Shown one piece after another: positions 1-8,081 of a stretch of 64,000 bases of DNA. Both the position numbers and the translations under genes were made by a program. Every line of letters begins with the position of its first letter. Within the stretch, counting starts at the first letter, position 1. Origin of the DNA: Methylotenera_A sp036676175 (GTDB taxonomy: Bacteria > Pseudomonadota > Gammaproteobacteria > Burkholderiales > Methylophilaceae); the NCBI GenBank assembly GCA_036676175.1, contig JAKFDL010000023.1, positions 44,394-108,393 on the forward strand, written 5' to 3'. A model generated the notes under the pieces. The model saw nothing but the letters and a program-made list of their open reading frames with translations, had not been told where the DNA came from and made no database searches.

Positions 1-51
1 TACTTGATAGATAAAAAGAATTAGTAACTTTTTATTTTGAGGAGAGTCATC

Positions 52-225
52 ATGCCCGCAGGTTCAAGTCCTAAACGAGAGCGTGAATATAAAAAATTGG
101 TGAAAGAGTTCCGTCAATCACATCAATACCCTGGTAGAGAAGAGGAAGTTGCAGCGCGTATTGTGAATAAGCAACGCAAAGAACATGGTGAGACCAAAGA
201 TGACGATAATAAAAACACGCACTGA
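52..225 (+). CDS. Small conserved hypothetical protein, 57 aa
   Basis: A short, highly charged soluble protein with no signal peptide or membrane segment. It opens MPAGSSPKRERE and has a central segment GREEEVAARIVNKQR. This resembles the N-terminal part of a family of small basic proteins often labelled plasmid-stabilisation-like, usually longer and with a Rho-N-like C-terminus. That label has no functional support I can see here, and the C-terminal part is missing. The ATG at 52 follows a good GAGGAGAG ribosome-binding site; a TTG 15 bases upstream lies inside that site and is unlikely. It is not obviously linked to the pigment genes that begin about 275 bases downstream. Function unknown. 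Confidence 0.7.
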   Translation: MPAGSSPKREREYKKLVKEFRQSHQYPGREEEVAARIVNKQRKEHGETKDDDNKNTH

Positions 226-371
226 GTGGTCATTTCTGAGTAAGAAAAAGCCTGATCTATACTGAAGCGTAATTATTTCCAGCTAAGATTTACTCATAGG
301 CTGAAATGTTAAGATATTATTGCTTATGCTGTATCTCGGCCTGAGTAAATGGTCAAACGACAGGCACACAA

Positions 372-400
372 GGGATTCATAAGCAATGATGCGATATAAT
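372..400 (+). promoter_or_regulatory. Candidate promoter for the plus-strand pigment genes
   Basis: The 226-499 gap holds no convincing ORF. A perfect TATAAT lies at 395-400, about 100 bases before the chorismatase start. The -35 region at proper spacing is poor (GGGATT), so an activator may be needed or the match may be chance. Nothing else stands out in the gap. Confidence 0.35.
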
Positions 401-499
401 TCTTGGGTAGTAATTAGAGAATCTTACATTCATGCATCTCCACACAGCTTCATACCCAATTATTTTCCCCATGACACCGAATAGAAAGACATCTAACTA

Positions 500-1549
500 G
501 TGAGTTTACCGACTATGGGCATAAAAACCGCACACATGCCTTTTTCTGATGTTAATCAACAATCACAACTTTGGAAAGATAGCCTGCTGGGCGCCATCTG
601 CTTTGTTGAATGCCTACCCGATAGCAATACATTAGAAACGATAGGGGCTTCAATCGCCCAGTTGCAAGCACCTATTCTGGCTGGCGCTGAGGTGTCTGGC
701 GAGATATGGTTAAGTCATCCTGCTTTGTTATTGGGAAAGCCGTTAAGCTATGGTTCCAAAGGCGCAATTCAATATCGGTTTGATAACGACTTACTATTTG
801 GTGTTATTTCCGTACCTGAGCTTGGGTCATTACAACATGCCACAGAGTCTGCCTACCGTGAGATATTTGCGCTCATGCAAGCGCTTGATTATCCTTATAT
901 TTACCGATTCTGGAACTACATGGCAGATATCAATGGCGTAAGTAATGGCCTAGAGCGTTATCGCCAATTTAATGTAGGTCGCAAGGATGCATTTTTGGCT
1001 TCTAACGGCGAATTAGATAATCAGTTGCCAGCCGCCTGTGCATTGGGTCTGGCGGACGGCCCATTGACCGTTGCTTTTCTATTAGGGCGTCAACCAACAG
1101 TGGAAATCGAAAATCCTAGGCAAGTAAATGCGTATGAATACCCTGAAGAATATGGTCCACGCTCTCCCAGTTTTTCGCGTGCGACTTTATTGAATGCTAA
1201 GCAAAATGCGCTATTGTTCATATCAGGCACTGCGAGTATTGTTGGTCATCAAACACTGCATCCATTAGATGTAGTGGCACAAACCACGGAAACCCTGGTT
1301 AATTTGGAGGCGGTCATCGCCGAAGCCAACCGCATGCTCGGCAAACAGGAATTTGATTTGCACAACATTTATTTCAGGGTATATATTCGTCATGCGGCCG
1401 ATTTAAACTTGGTGAGAAATGAAATCGAGCGCTACATAGGTGGTGCAATAAAAGCTGTTTATATACAGGCCGATATATGTCGCCAGGAGCTGTTGCTAGA
1501 AATTGAAGCAACTGCTGGCCGTAGGTTAGAACTTGCGAGCGACTGTTAA
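500..1549 (+). CDS. Chorismatase of the FkbO/Hyg5/XanB2 type (hydroxybenzoate starter supply)
   Basis: Probably hydrolyses chorismate to hydroxybenzoate plus pyruvate in the cytoplasm, giving the aromatic starter of an aryl-polyene pigment. The 349-residue length suits the XanB2/Hyg5 family. Recognisable family segments are YRFWNYMADING and ERYRQFNVGR near the middle, ENPRQVNAYEYP with YGPRSPSFSRA, and FISGTASIVGH. Together they form the RidA-like fold active-site region. XanB2 of Xanthomonas makes 3- and 4-hydroxybenzoate; which isomer is made here cannot be read from sequence. The start used is GTG at 500, preceded by a weak AGAAAG. An ATG at 515 is an alternative without a better ribosome site. 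It is the first gene of a plus-strand trio; the acyltransferase follows after 2 bases. Confidence 0.85.
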   Translation: MSLPTMGIKTAHMPFSDVNQQSQLWKDSLLGAICFVECLPDSNTLETIGASIAQLQAPILAGAEVSGEIWLSHPALLLGKPLSYGSKGAIQYRFDNDLLFGVISVPELGSLQHATESAYREIFALMQALDYPYIYRFWNYMADINGVSNGLERYRQFNVGRKDAFLASNGELDNQLPAACALGLADGPLTVAFLLGRQPTVEIENPRQVNAYEYPEEYGPRSPSFSRATLLNAKQNALLFISGTASIVGHQTLHPLDVVAQTTETLVNLEAVIAEANRMLGKQEFDLHNIYFRVYIRHAADLNLVRNEIERYIGGAIKAVYIQADICRQELLLEIEATAGRRLELASDC

Positions 1550-1551
1550 AA

Positions 1552-2409
1552 ATGAACTCGATACAGTATCAATTGCTTGTCTTATATGATTACGGCGTGC
1601 TGTATCTCGGTTTGATTTGGCTGGGATTTTTGAGTTTATGCTGGACAATAGTGGCCACTATTTTGTATCCACTTTTGCCAGGGCGCTTTGCAACCCGCTT
1701 AGGCCGATACATCATCATGATTTCTTTTCGCGCTTATCTTGCCAGCTTAAGTATGTCGCGGCGCTGTCGCTTTGATTTAACCGAGCTGGATGTACTGCGA
1801 GATGACGCTCCGTTGATTATTGCGCCCAATCATCCCTGTTTGCTAGATGCGGTCATGATTATTTCGCGTTTACCGAATGTGGCTTGTGTAATGAAAGCCG
1901 AGCTGATGCACAATATCTTTTTAGGCGCGGGTGCGCGTTTGGCGCGCTATATCCCTAATGAACCCATACGCCAGATGGTGATGCAAGCCAGTGAAGATTT
2001 TAAAACGGGTAGTCATTTGCTGCTATTCCCTGAGGGGACTCGCACGGTAAATCCACCTATTAATGCGCTAAAAGGCAGCATTGCGTTAATCGCCATGCAG
2101 GCAAAAGTACCAGTGCAAACGATATTAATAGAAACAGATTCACCTTATTTAAGTAAAGGCTGGCCTTTGTTTCGCAAACCTAACATGCCTGTCAACTACA
2201 AAATAAGATTAGGCAAGCGTTTTGATCCGCCCCAAGATACGCATCTTTTTATAGCTGAGCTTGAAGACTATTTTTTGCAGGCACTAACGCCTTCAACGCG
2301 CGCATCCTCTAGTGAAAAACCTGATATTGCTACAAGTACTCAGCAATATGGGGGCTTCGCTGACACTAAATCACCTGGCACTAAATCACCTGGAACTGCG
2401 TTGTCATGA
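1552..2409 (+). CDS. PlsC-like lysophospholipid acyltransferase, pigment locus
   Basis: A membrane-bound acyltransferase of the LPLAT superfamily, 285 aa. A hydrophobic N-terminal segment (about residues 15-45) anchors it to the inner membrane. The catalytic HX4D motif is present as His94...Asp99 (NHPCLLD), and the substrate-binding FPEGTRT block is near residue 160. Aryl-polyene loci regularly carry such acyltransferases, thought to attach the polyene acid or a fatty acid to a lipid anchor; the exact acceptor here is unknown. The gene starts 2 bases after the chorismatase stop and its last four bases (ATGA) overlap the glycosyltransferase start, so the three are probably translationally coupled. 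The C-terminal tail after residue 250 is Ser/Thr/Pro-rich and has a duplicated TKSPG unit. Confidence 0.85.
   Translation: MNSIQYQLLVLYDYGVLYLGLIWLGFLSLCWTIVATILYPLLPGRFATRLGRYIIMISFRAYLASLSMSRRCRFDLTELDVLRDDAPLIIAPNHPCLLDAVMIISRLPNVACVMKAELMHNIFLGAGARLARYIPNEPIRQMVMQASEDFKTGSHLLLFPEGTRTVNPPINALKGSIALIAMQAKVPVQTILIETDSPYLSKGWPLFRKPNMPVNYKIRLGKRFDPPQDTHLFIAELEDYFLQALTPSTRASSSEKPDIATSTQQYGGFADTKSPGTKSPGTALS
2364..2393 (+). repeat. Tandem 15-bp duplication in the acyltransferase tail
   Basis: Two perfect copies of CACTAAATCACCTGG lie head to tail at 2364-2378 and 2379-2393. They are in frame and encode TKSPG twice in the low-complexity C-terminus, so copy-number change would not break the reading frame. 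Confidence 0.85.
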
Positions 2410-3164
2410 TCACTGCTTCTTCAAGCCATATCGTCCTTATACCTAGTTATAATCCAGGTGAAAAAGTGTATGACACTGTCCGCTCGGCTCGCCAATATTG
2501 GAACCCAGTATGGGTGGTGATTGACGGCAGCACGGACGGTTCTGAAGTTACCCTGCAAAAAATGGCTAAAGTAGATGCTGGTTTACGGGTGATTCATTTG
2601 CCCAAAAATAAAGGTAAAGGTGCGGCGGTATTACAGGGCCTGCACTTAGCCGCCGCCGAAGGTTATACCCATGTGCTGACGATGGATTCTGATGGGCAGC
2701 ATCCGCCAGACCTGATTCCCACTTTTATGGCTGAGTCAATCAAACAGCCAGACGCGATGATATTGGGCAAGCCGATATTTGATGCCAGCGCACCAAACAT
2801 CAGGGTACAGGGACGTAAGCTTTCCAACTGGTGGGCAAATGTGGAAACCTTATGGGCAGGGATTGGTGACTCGCTGTTTGGATTTCGTGTTTATCCAATT
2901 GACCCGCTTAGAAAGGTAATGCGTTTTCAGCCTTGGATGCGCCATTTTGATTTTGATCCTGAAGCCGCAATAAGGTTAAGTTGGCGCGGGGTTAAGGTGG
3001 TTAATTTGCCTGCACCTGTACTTTATTTCAGTACAGATGAAGGTGGTGTTTCGCACTTTCGTTATTTGCGAGATAACATATTACTTACTTGGATGTATAC
3101 GCGGCTGTTTATCGGTTTTGTGCTGCGTTTGCCGATACTTTTAATCAGGCGCTTTTTAAAGTAA
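2406..3164 (+). CDS. Family 2 glycosyltransferase, pigment locus
   Basis: A GT-A fold glycosyltransferase of 252 aa resembling dolichol- or undecaprenyl-phosphate sugar transferases. The N-terminal nucleotide-binding strand reads VLIPSYNPG. The acidic metal-binding motif is TMDSDGQHPPD near residue 97, and a basic loop KNKGKGAAVLQG precedes it. The C-terminal 30 residues are hydrophobic and basic (LFIGFVLRLPILLIRRFL), suggesting monotopic membrane attachment. Aryl-polyene loci commonly pair such an enzyme with acyltransferases, implying that the pigment is carried on a sugar-containing lipid. The donor sugar is unknown. It overlaps the acyltransferase by ATGA and is the last gene of the plus-strand trio. 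Confidence 0.85.
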   Translation: MITASSSHIVLIPSYNPGEKVYDTVRSARQYWNPVWVVIDGSTDGSEVTLQKMAKVDAGLRVIHLPKNKGKGAAVLQGLHLAAAEGYTHVLTMDSDGQHPPDLIPTFMAESIKQPDAMILGKPIFDASAPNIRVQGRKLSNWWANVETLWAGIGDSLFGFRVYPIDPLRKVMRFQPWMRHFDFDPEAAIRLSWRGVKVVNLPAPVLYFSTDEGGVSHFRYLRDNILLTWMYTRLFIGFVLRLPILLIRRFLK

Positions 3165-3228
3165 TCCTTTCTTAGCGATGATTAAACAGCTAGGCTCAAT
3201 AATGTAGTCATACTCGTTGTTCATTTCA

Positions 3229-3253
3229 TTTGTAGTCAAAATCTGACTACAAA
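3229..3253. promoter_or_regulatory. Perfect 10-bp inverted repeat with 5-base spacer
   Basis: TTTGTAGTCA (3229-3238) and TGACTACAAA (3244-3253) are exact reverse complements around AAATC. A further TGTAGTCA occurs at 3203-3210 and a TTAGTCA at 3254-3260. There is no following T-run, so an operator between the glycosyltransferase and the cytochrome gene is at least as likely as a terminator. A TATAAT at 3352-3357 could serve the cytochrome gene. Confidence 0.5.
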
Positions 3254-3390
3254 TTAGTCAAAGTGCTGATATCAGCAATTCGAAGTTTATTTTAAATTCA
3301 TTTAATTGTTAGTAATGCGGCTTGGCACCTGCTAATCGCATTTATTAAAAATATAATTACTGATGGATTGTCATGAACGAGGAGATTATC

Positions 3391-3876
3391 ATGCGCATTG
3401 TCCTTAAAAAATCAGCATTTACTGCTTTTGCAGGCTTGCTTATATTTTCAAGTAGTTTTTCATTTGCAGAGCAAAGTTTTGTAGATACTAAAACTGGCCA
3501 GCCCCTGAAAATTGATTCAGGCCTATTTAATACAGAACAGTCTAAGAAATTCCTCAGCACAGGTGAGAATCCATACAAGGGTAATGCAGAAGCCATCGCT
3601 AGTGGTAAAAAGCATTATCAAAGCTACTCTTGTGCCCAATGTCACGGTGCACAAGCCCAAGGTCAGACCGCTGGTGGCATAACAGGCCCCAGATATAACC
3701 ATTCCAAAACTGCTACAGATAAGGGCATGTTCGAAATCATTTGGGCTGGTACCAATAATGGCATGAGCGGTAAAGGCAAGGGCGTGATGGATCCGAGTGA
3801 TCGTAACAACGGCTTATCACCCGATGAAGTGTTAAGGATGATGGCGTGGATTAGAAGTCAGCCTGCTGGAAAATAA
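3391..3876 (+). CDS. Periplasmic cytochrome c, cL/XoxG-like
   Basis: A single-haem c-type cytochrome of 161 aa. The signal peptide ends at about residue 26 (SFSFA before EQSF). The haem motif is CAQCH at Cys81, Cys84 and His85. Before it lies a segment typical of methanol-dehydrogenase cytochrome cL (MxaG/XoxG): DTKTGQPL, then KKFLSTGENPY. After it come GMFEIIWAGTNNGM and LSPDEVLRMMAWIR, which also fit that family, where the protein takes electrons from a PQQ methanol dehydrogenase. No methanol dehydrogenase gene is in the window. The ATG at 3391 has a clear GAGGAG; an ATG at 3373 would add six residues before the signal peptide. It lies alone between the two converging halves of the pigment locus. 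Confidence 0.8.
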   Translation: MRIVLKKSAFTAFAGLLIFSSSFSFAEQSFVDTKTGQPLKIDSGLFNTEQSKKFLSTGENPYKGNAEAIASGKKHYQSYSCAQCHGAQAQGQTAGGITGPRYNHSKTATDKGMFEIIWAGTNNGMSGKGKGVMDPSDRNNGLSPDEVLRMMAWIRSQPAGK

Positions 3877-3879
3877 AGC

Positions 3880-3901
3880 CTTTCACTTTATTACGTGAAA
3901 G
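3880..3901. terminator. Candidate hairpin between converging genes
   Basis: CTTTCAC (3880-3886) and GTGAAAG (3895-3901) pair around an A/T-rich loop just after the cytochrome stop at 3876. No clear T-run follows, so it is a weak terminator at best. Confidence 0.3.
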
Positions 3902-3952
3902 AAAAGCTCGCTATCATGCAGGGCACTCTTTTACATTTTAATCATATTGAAT

Positions 3953-4672
3953 TTAAATCATGCCGCCGTTAATCGAGATGATTTGCCCTGTGATATAAGT
4001 CGCTTGATCTGAAACAAGAAAACTCACCAAGTCGGCTACTTCCGTTGGGTTGCCAGCACGTTTCATCGGTACGATATTGGCGATCGCTTTAGCATCGAAT
4101 GCGCTTTCGCTCATGCTTGTATCAATAATACCTGGAGCGATGGCGTTCACGGTAATGCCTCTGCTTGCAACTTCTTGAGATAGCGATTTGGTTGCAGCAT
4201 TTAATGCGCCTTTTGCCGCAGAATAGTTGGTCTGACCGCGATTACCAGTGATTGCAGCAACAGAAGACACATTCACGATACGCCCCCAGCGACTGCGTAT
4301 CATGGGCATCATTAACGGTTGCGTCACATGAAAAAAGCCATGTACCGATACATCTATCACGCGATGCCATTGGTCTGGGCGCATGCCGGGAAACACTGCA
4401 TCATCATGAATTCCGGCATTATTCACCAATATTTGGATAGATTCGTGTTCTACCAACGGAGCCAGCACCGCTATCACGGCGGCGCTGTCGGTTACGTCAA
4501 ATTGCAAGGCTTCGGCACTAGCGCCTGCCGCACAAATTTCTGCCGCTAATTGCTGTGCGGTCGCAAAGCCTTGGTTGGCATGGATATAGACATGGTAGCC
4601 ATCAACAGCAAGCCGGCGGCTAATGGCCGCACCAATACCACCACTACCACCTGTGACTAATGCTCTTTTCAT
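3953..4672 (-). CDS. 3-oxoacyl-ACP reductase (ketoreductase) of the aryl-polyene pathway
   Basis: An SDR-family, FabG-like NADPH-dependent reductase of 239 aa. It would reduce the 3-keto group after each condensation on the ACP-bound polyene. The dinucleotide-binding loop is TGGSGGIG at residues 8-15, NNAG is at about 84-87, and the catalytic set is Ser136/137, Tyr150 and Lys154 (YSAAK). The length is normal for FabG. The position next to a hotdog dehydratase and KS/CLF genes identifies it as the ApeQ-like component rather than primary fatty-acid FabG. It is the last gene of the minus-strand operon, 19 bases after the dehydratase stop. All catalytic residues are present. Confidence 0.88.
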   Translation of the reverse strand: MKRALVTGGSGGIGAAISRRLAVDGYHVYIHANQGFATAQQLAAEICAAGASAEALQFDVTDSAAVIAVLAPLVEHESIQILVNNAGIHDDAVFPGMRPDQWHRVIDVSVHGFFHVTQPLMMPMIRSRWGRIVNVSSVAAITGNRGQTNYSAAKGALNAATKSLSQEVASRGITVNAIAPGIIDTSMSESAFDAKAIANIVPMKRAGNPTEVADLVSFLVSDQATYITGQIISINGGMI

Positions 4673-4691
4673 ACGTTACTTTCTTCTACAT

Positions 4692-5150
4692 TCATAAGTT
4701 TGCAAGACTATCTGCATTTAATACCACAGCGGCACGTCCTTCTAGCAACACTTTATCGTTCGCACGCACCGTAAATTGATACAGCATATTGCTTTCATTC
4801 GCCATCATGCAATTGGCTGTTATCACCAAATCTGTATTTACATCGTCAAGTCGTGTCACAGCCATCGTCACGCTACGCACACTGACCAGATAACCCACTT
4901 TAGGTCTTGAGCTATTTGCAGGGGCCAATAAGGCACCATGCACTGCCATCGCTTGCGCTGCATACTCAATGCCGCAGGCAATGCCCAACTGGCTGTGGGC
5001 ACGCAATGGGTTATCAAGTGCTCGATGACTGTCAGCGATACATTCAATTTTCTCTTGATCCCAAGCTTGTACGTTCTTTAATAAACACATGCTGCCTTGA
5101 TGTGGAATATGACTTTCTATCCAAGCATGATTCAGGTCTTGATTCAACAT
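4692..5150 (-). CDS. Hotdog-fold 3-hydroxyacyl-ACP dehydratase (ApeP-like)
   Basis: Small hotdog protein of 152 aa with the IPHQGSMCLL segment near residue 15 that marks the predicted 3-hydroxyacyl-ACP dehydratases of aryl-polyene loci. A central helix region, CGIEYAAQAMAVHG, follows. It would remove water from 3-hydroxyacyl-ACP, probably together with the second hotdog protein at 12768-13082, because characterised systems use a pair. The start overlaps the upstream chain-length-factor stop by 7 bases, supporting cotranslation. No signal peptide is present. Family assignment is firm; the division of labour with the other dehydratase is inferred. Confidence 0.82.
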   Translation of the reverse strand: MLNQDLNHAWIESHIPHQGSMCLLKNVQAWDQEKIECIADSHRALDNPLRAHSQLGIACGIEYAAQAMAVHGALLAPANSSRPKVGYLVSVRSVTMAVTRLDDVNTDLVITANCMMANESNMLYQFTVRANDKVLLEGRAAVVLNADSLANL

Positions 5151-5956
5151 GGGCTGACCTCTATCGCTATGCGTGTATTACCAAGGTAATCTAGCACGAC
5201 ACGACGTTTTTTCTGTTGCGCGATTGCTTGCAACAAAGGTAAACCGCGCGCAGCGGGAATCGCCATGCGTAAAGTTTCCAGCGCCGTATCGCTAAACATG
5301 TCAGCCTTATCATTGGTGATGCTGACTTTTATTTGGGTGATTGTTTTTTGGCTGGCTTGTGGCGCTAGCAGCAACGCTATACCACAGTTGTCGGGTATTG
5401 GTCGTTTGCTAAACATCGGTTCAGGATATGGCGTATCACTGGCCATCAAGATGCAGCGCGTATCTTCAACCACAACTTGTGTCAAAGCGTCCAGTAAACC
5501 GGCACCGAAGCTTGCATCAAATGCGCACAACACCGACGAAGTTGCCATAGTTTCGGTAGCGATGCTCCAATAGCCTGCGGCAGCATTGTGTACGGAATTA
5601 TGAAAGCGCGTGGGTGAAATCTGCCTGTCATTTGACGCCAGCATTTCGCAAATAGAATGGCAGTTAATACCATCACCGTTGGAAAAGGTGAACACACTAG
5701 GTAAATTTTCTTGCTGTAAGCCTGCCGCAGCGATAGCTTCCAGCGAAGTTGCCAATGTCAATTTGACGATGTCACTGGCTCGCCTGCGCTCTGCCGCTGG
5801 TAATAACTCAGGCGTTGGAATGACTGTTTTTGATGATTGGTATGGTTGTGATCCAACCAGAATGGCACGACTGCTAGGCCAGTCATTAAATCCAGGGCCT
5901 AATAGACCAATGCCTTCAATATAGGCGGCCAATTCTATTCTTTGTTCTGTCGCCAT
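5144..5956 (-). CDS. Ketosynthase-like chain-length factor (ApeC-like)
   Basis: A 270-aa protein related to the N-terminal half of beta-ketoacyl synthases, in the family annotated as beta-ketoacyl synthase chain length factor. It lacks the nucleophile motif of true ketosynthases and the His-containing C-terminal half. Visible blocks are YIEGIGLLGPG at the start, FSNGDGINCHSICE and SVHNAAAGYWSIAT in the middle, and DASFGAGLLDA. By comparison with characterised aryl-polyene systems it should pair with the upstream full-length ketosynthase and set chain length. The start codon shares one base with the upstream ketosynthase stop (TAATG), as expected for subunits made in equal amounts. Confidence 0.8.
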   Translation of the reverse strand: MATEQRIELAAYIEGIGLLGPGFNDWPSSRAILVGSQPYQSSKTVIPTPELLPAAERRRASDIVKLTLATSLEAIAAAGLQQENLPSVFTFSNGDGINCHSICEMLASNDRQISPTRFHNSVHNAAAGYWSIATETMATSSVLCAFDASFGAGLLDALTQVVVEDTRCILMASDTPYPEPMFSKRPIPDNCGIALLLAPQASQKTITQIKVSITNDKADMFSDTALETLRMAIPAARGLPLLQAIAQQKKRRVVLDYLGNTRIAIEVSPC

Positions 5957-7167
5957 TAAACAAGCCTTTCAGCTTGAGCCAGCCCAAAAATTAAACTGCA
6001 ATTAGTGCCGCCAAAGCCAAATGAATTACTCATGGCACGATACAAAGTTTGGTCTCGATTTTTCAGTTGGTAATTCAAACCCAGCAATGGGTCAGTTTCA
6101 TTCGTATTGAGTCCGCCAGGGATAAATCCGTGTTGTAAAGCAAGCGCACAAATCACGGCTTCCACTGCCCCCGCGGCGCCCAAGGTATGGCCAGTAGCAC
6201 CCTTGCTAGAACTGCAAGGCGGCGTACCTTGACCAAACACCGCAATCACTGCCTTGGCTTCAGCCGCATCATTACTGGGTGTAGCGGTGCCATGCAGGTT
6301 GATGTAGTCAATATCAGTCGGTACTAACCCAGCGCTTTGCAGCGCCTGTTGCATCGCCATGCGCGCACCCAAGCCCTCTGGATGAGGGGATGACATATGA
6401 TAGGCATCGCTGGATTCACCAGTGCCAAGTAATAAAACTGCATCTGCCTGCAAATTCGAATCTGGTCTTTCTAATAAAGCAAAAGCCGCAGCCTCACCAA
6501 TCGAGATACCATCGCGCGCGATGTCATAGGGACGGCAGGCTTGTGTAGAAAGCAGCCCCAAAGAATTGAAACCGTATAAGGTCGTCAAACACAAGGTATC
6601 CACCCCCCCAACCACCGCAGCATCTATCAAGCCAGTTTCTATCATACGTCGTGCTGCACTAAACACCTTGGCACTGGATGAGCAAGCCGATGATACGACT
6701 ACAGCAGGCCCAGTAAGCTTGAAGTACCGTCGTGTAAAATCTGCAACGGAGTAAGTATTTTGCGTCTTGCCATAAATAAAATCGGCAGGGAGCGCCCCAG
6801 TTTCAGGGTTGCGGTTGCGAAAAGCCAGCTCAGTTTCCAGGATGCCTGAAGTGCTGGTACCTATAAAGACGCCGACACGGTCGCGCCCATATTTTTCTGC
6901 GGCAGAGTTGACCGCATCACTGAAGCCATCTTGTTCTAATCCTAACTGCGCCAGGCGATTGTTACGACAATCATAATCGGTCATGTCTGGTGCCATTTTC
7001 ACAGTATCGACACCCTCGACCTCGCCAATAAAAGTGGTTAAATCTACCGTTTCGAAGTCGCAAGGTTTGAGCGCTTTACGACCTTGTTGCAAGGCATCTA
7101 ATGTCGGTCGCAAGCCACGTCCGATGCAGCTAGTAGCTGTAAAATGTGAAAGCAATAGCGGTTTCAA
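5956..7167 (-). CDS. Beta-ketoacyl-ACP synthase (aryl-polyene KS)
   Basis: Full-length thiolase-fold ketosynthase of 403 aa that would condense malonyl-ACP with the growing aryl-polyenyl-ACP. The catalytic triad is intact: Cys162 in VSSACSSS, His292 in NLHGTATPSND and His327 in KGATGHTLGAAG. FGFGGTN near the C-terminus is also typical. The only possible start in this frame is TTG at 7167, because an in-frame TAG follows four codons further upstream. No strong ribosome site precedes it. It is separated from the upstream deacetylase by 101 bases, a large gap for this otherwise tightly packed operon, so an internal promoter is possible. It is the only complete KS in the locus. Confidence 0.87.
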   Translation of the reverse strand: MKPLLLSHFTATSCIGRGLRPTLDALQQGRKALKPCDFETVDLTTFIGEVEGVDTVKMAPDMTDYDCRNNRLAQLGLEQDGFSDAVNSAAEKYGRDRVGVFIGTSTSGILETELAFRNRNPETGALPADFIYGKTQNTYSVADFTRRYFKLTGPAVVVSSACSSSAKVFSAARRMIETGLIDAAVVGGVDTLCLTTLYGFNSLGLLSTQACRPYDIARDGISIGEAAAFALLERPDSNLQADAVLLLGTGESSDAYHMSSPHPEGLGARMAMQQALQSAGLVPTDIDYINLHGTATPSNDAAEAKAVIAVFGQGTPPCSSSKGATGHTLGAAGAVEAVICALALQHGFIPGGLNTNETDPLLGLNYQLKNRDQTLYRAMSNSFGFGGTNCSLIFGLAQAERLV

Positions 7168-7268
7168 AGAGGGGCTCTAGACTTTCTGTGTAAGGGTAAT
7201 AAATTTAGCAACATTAAGTTGAGTAGTATTAAGTATAACGGTACGCATGGCATTATTATAAGGGCTAT

Positions 7269-8081
7269 TCATAAAGCAGCTTCCCGCAAAGTCACGAAGT
7301 GCAGGTTTTGCTGTTTGGCAGCATCCAGTAAAGCTGGCAACACTGCCAGTATGATGGGTATGTTCATTTTAGTCCGTGCTGCATTACCATCGTGTAACAA
7401 TAAAATAGCCCCAGGGCGCAAGCCTGCTGACAATTTATTTATCACTTTGTCTGCGTCACCAATTTTAGTATCAAAGGCACGCACCGACCAACTTGCGAGC
7501 TGTAAACCTAGACTCCTCAATGCAGGTTCCAAAAATGGATTGCGTAAACCAGCGGGTGCACGAAAAAACTGAGGAGTCTCGCCAGTAATACCGGATATGA
7601 TTTTCTGTGCTGCCTCGATTTCACAGATAAGTCTATTTGTCCCTAACAGCGAGAAATAATAGCGATGTTGTTGGCTATGATTCTCTACTGCATGCCCACG
7701 TCGCACAATCTCCCGACATAATTCAGCCTGTTGTGCAGCTTTGTTACCAATACAAAAAAAGGTGGCCTTGACATGGAAGTGCTCCAATATATCAAGCACT
7801 TGTGGTGTTACTAAAGGGTCAGGACCATCATCAATGGTGAGGGCGATTTCATTTCGTTGAGCAGCAGCAGCCGGTAGTCGAGTCCAGTTTGGCCCCAACC
7901 AGTGACTGCGTGGCCATAAACCCACAGCGGTAATCAGCAGGTGATTCATGACAAACAGCGTGAGCGCCCATGGCCATAGATGTGGCAAGACCAATACGCT
8001 CATCAATAACAGTAAATGCAAGGCCACTGATAGCTTAATCAGCCAAGAAGAGTACCAGGACACTTTACTAGGGCTATTCAT
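7269..8081 (-). CDS. NodB-type polysaccharide deacetylase family protein
   Basis: A 270-aa protein with two N-terminal membrane helices (about residues 12-33 and 37-56), followed by a NodB-homology domain from residue 78. Metal and catalytic residues are present: TIDDGPD (Asp84-Asp85), ENHSQQH (His135, His139), FFRAPAG and LLLHDG. Family members remove acetyl or other acyl groups from sugar amines. The enzyme would face the periplasm if the helices act as an anchor. It overlaps the upstream hydrolase by one base, so it belongs to the pigment operon. Its substrate is not known; an N-acetylated sugar added by the glycosyltransferase at 2406-3164 is one possibility. Confidence 0.82.
   Translation of the reverse strand: MNSPSKVSWYSSWLIKLSVALHLLLLMSVLVLPHLWPWALTLFVMNHLLITAVGLWPRSHWLGPNWTRLPAAAAQRNEIALTIDDGPDPLVTPQVLDILEHFHVKATFFCIGNKAAQQAELCREIVRRGHAVENHSQQHRYYFSLLGTNRLICEIEAAQKIISGITGETPQFFRAPAGLRNPFLEPALRSLGLQLASWSVRAFDTKIGDADKVINKLSAGLRPGAILLLHDGNAARTKMNIPIILAVLPALLDAAKQQNLHFVTLREAAL

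Noticed and set aside
37..51. Earlier TTG start of the first small gene
   Set aside because: The extra codons lie inside the ribosome-binding site of the ATG at 52.
3357..3596. Minus-strand open frame at the cytochrome gene
   Set aside because: It overlaps the signal peptide and N-terminal part of the cytochrome gene, and has no motif.
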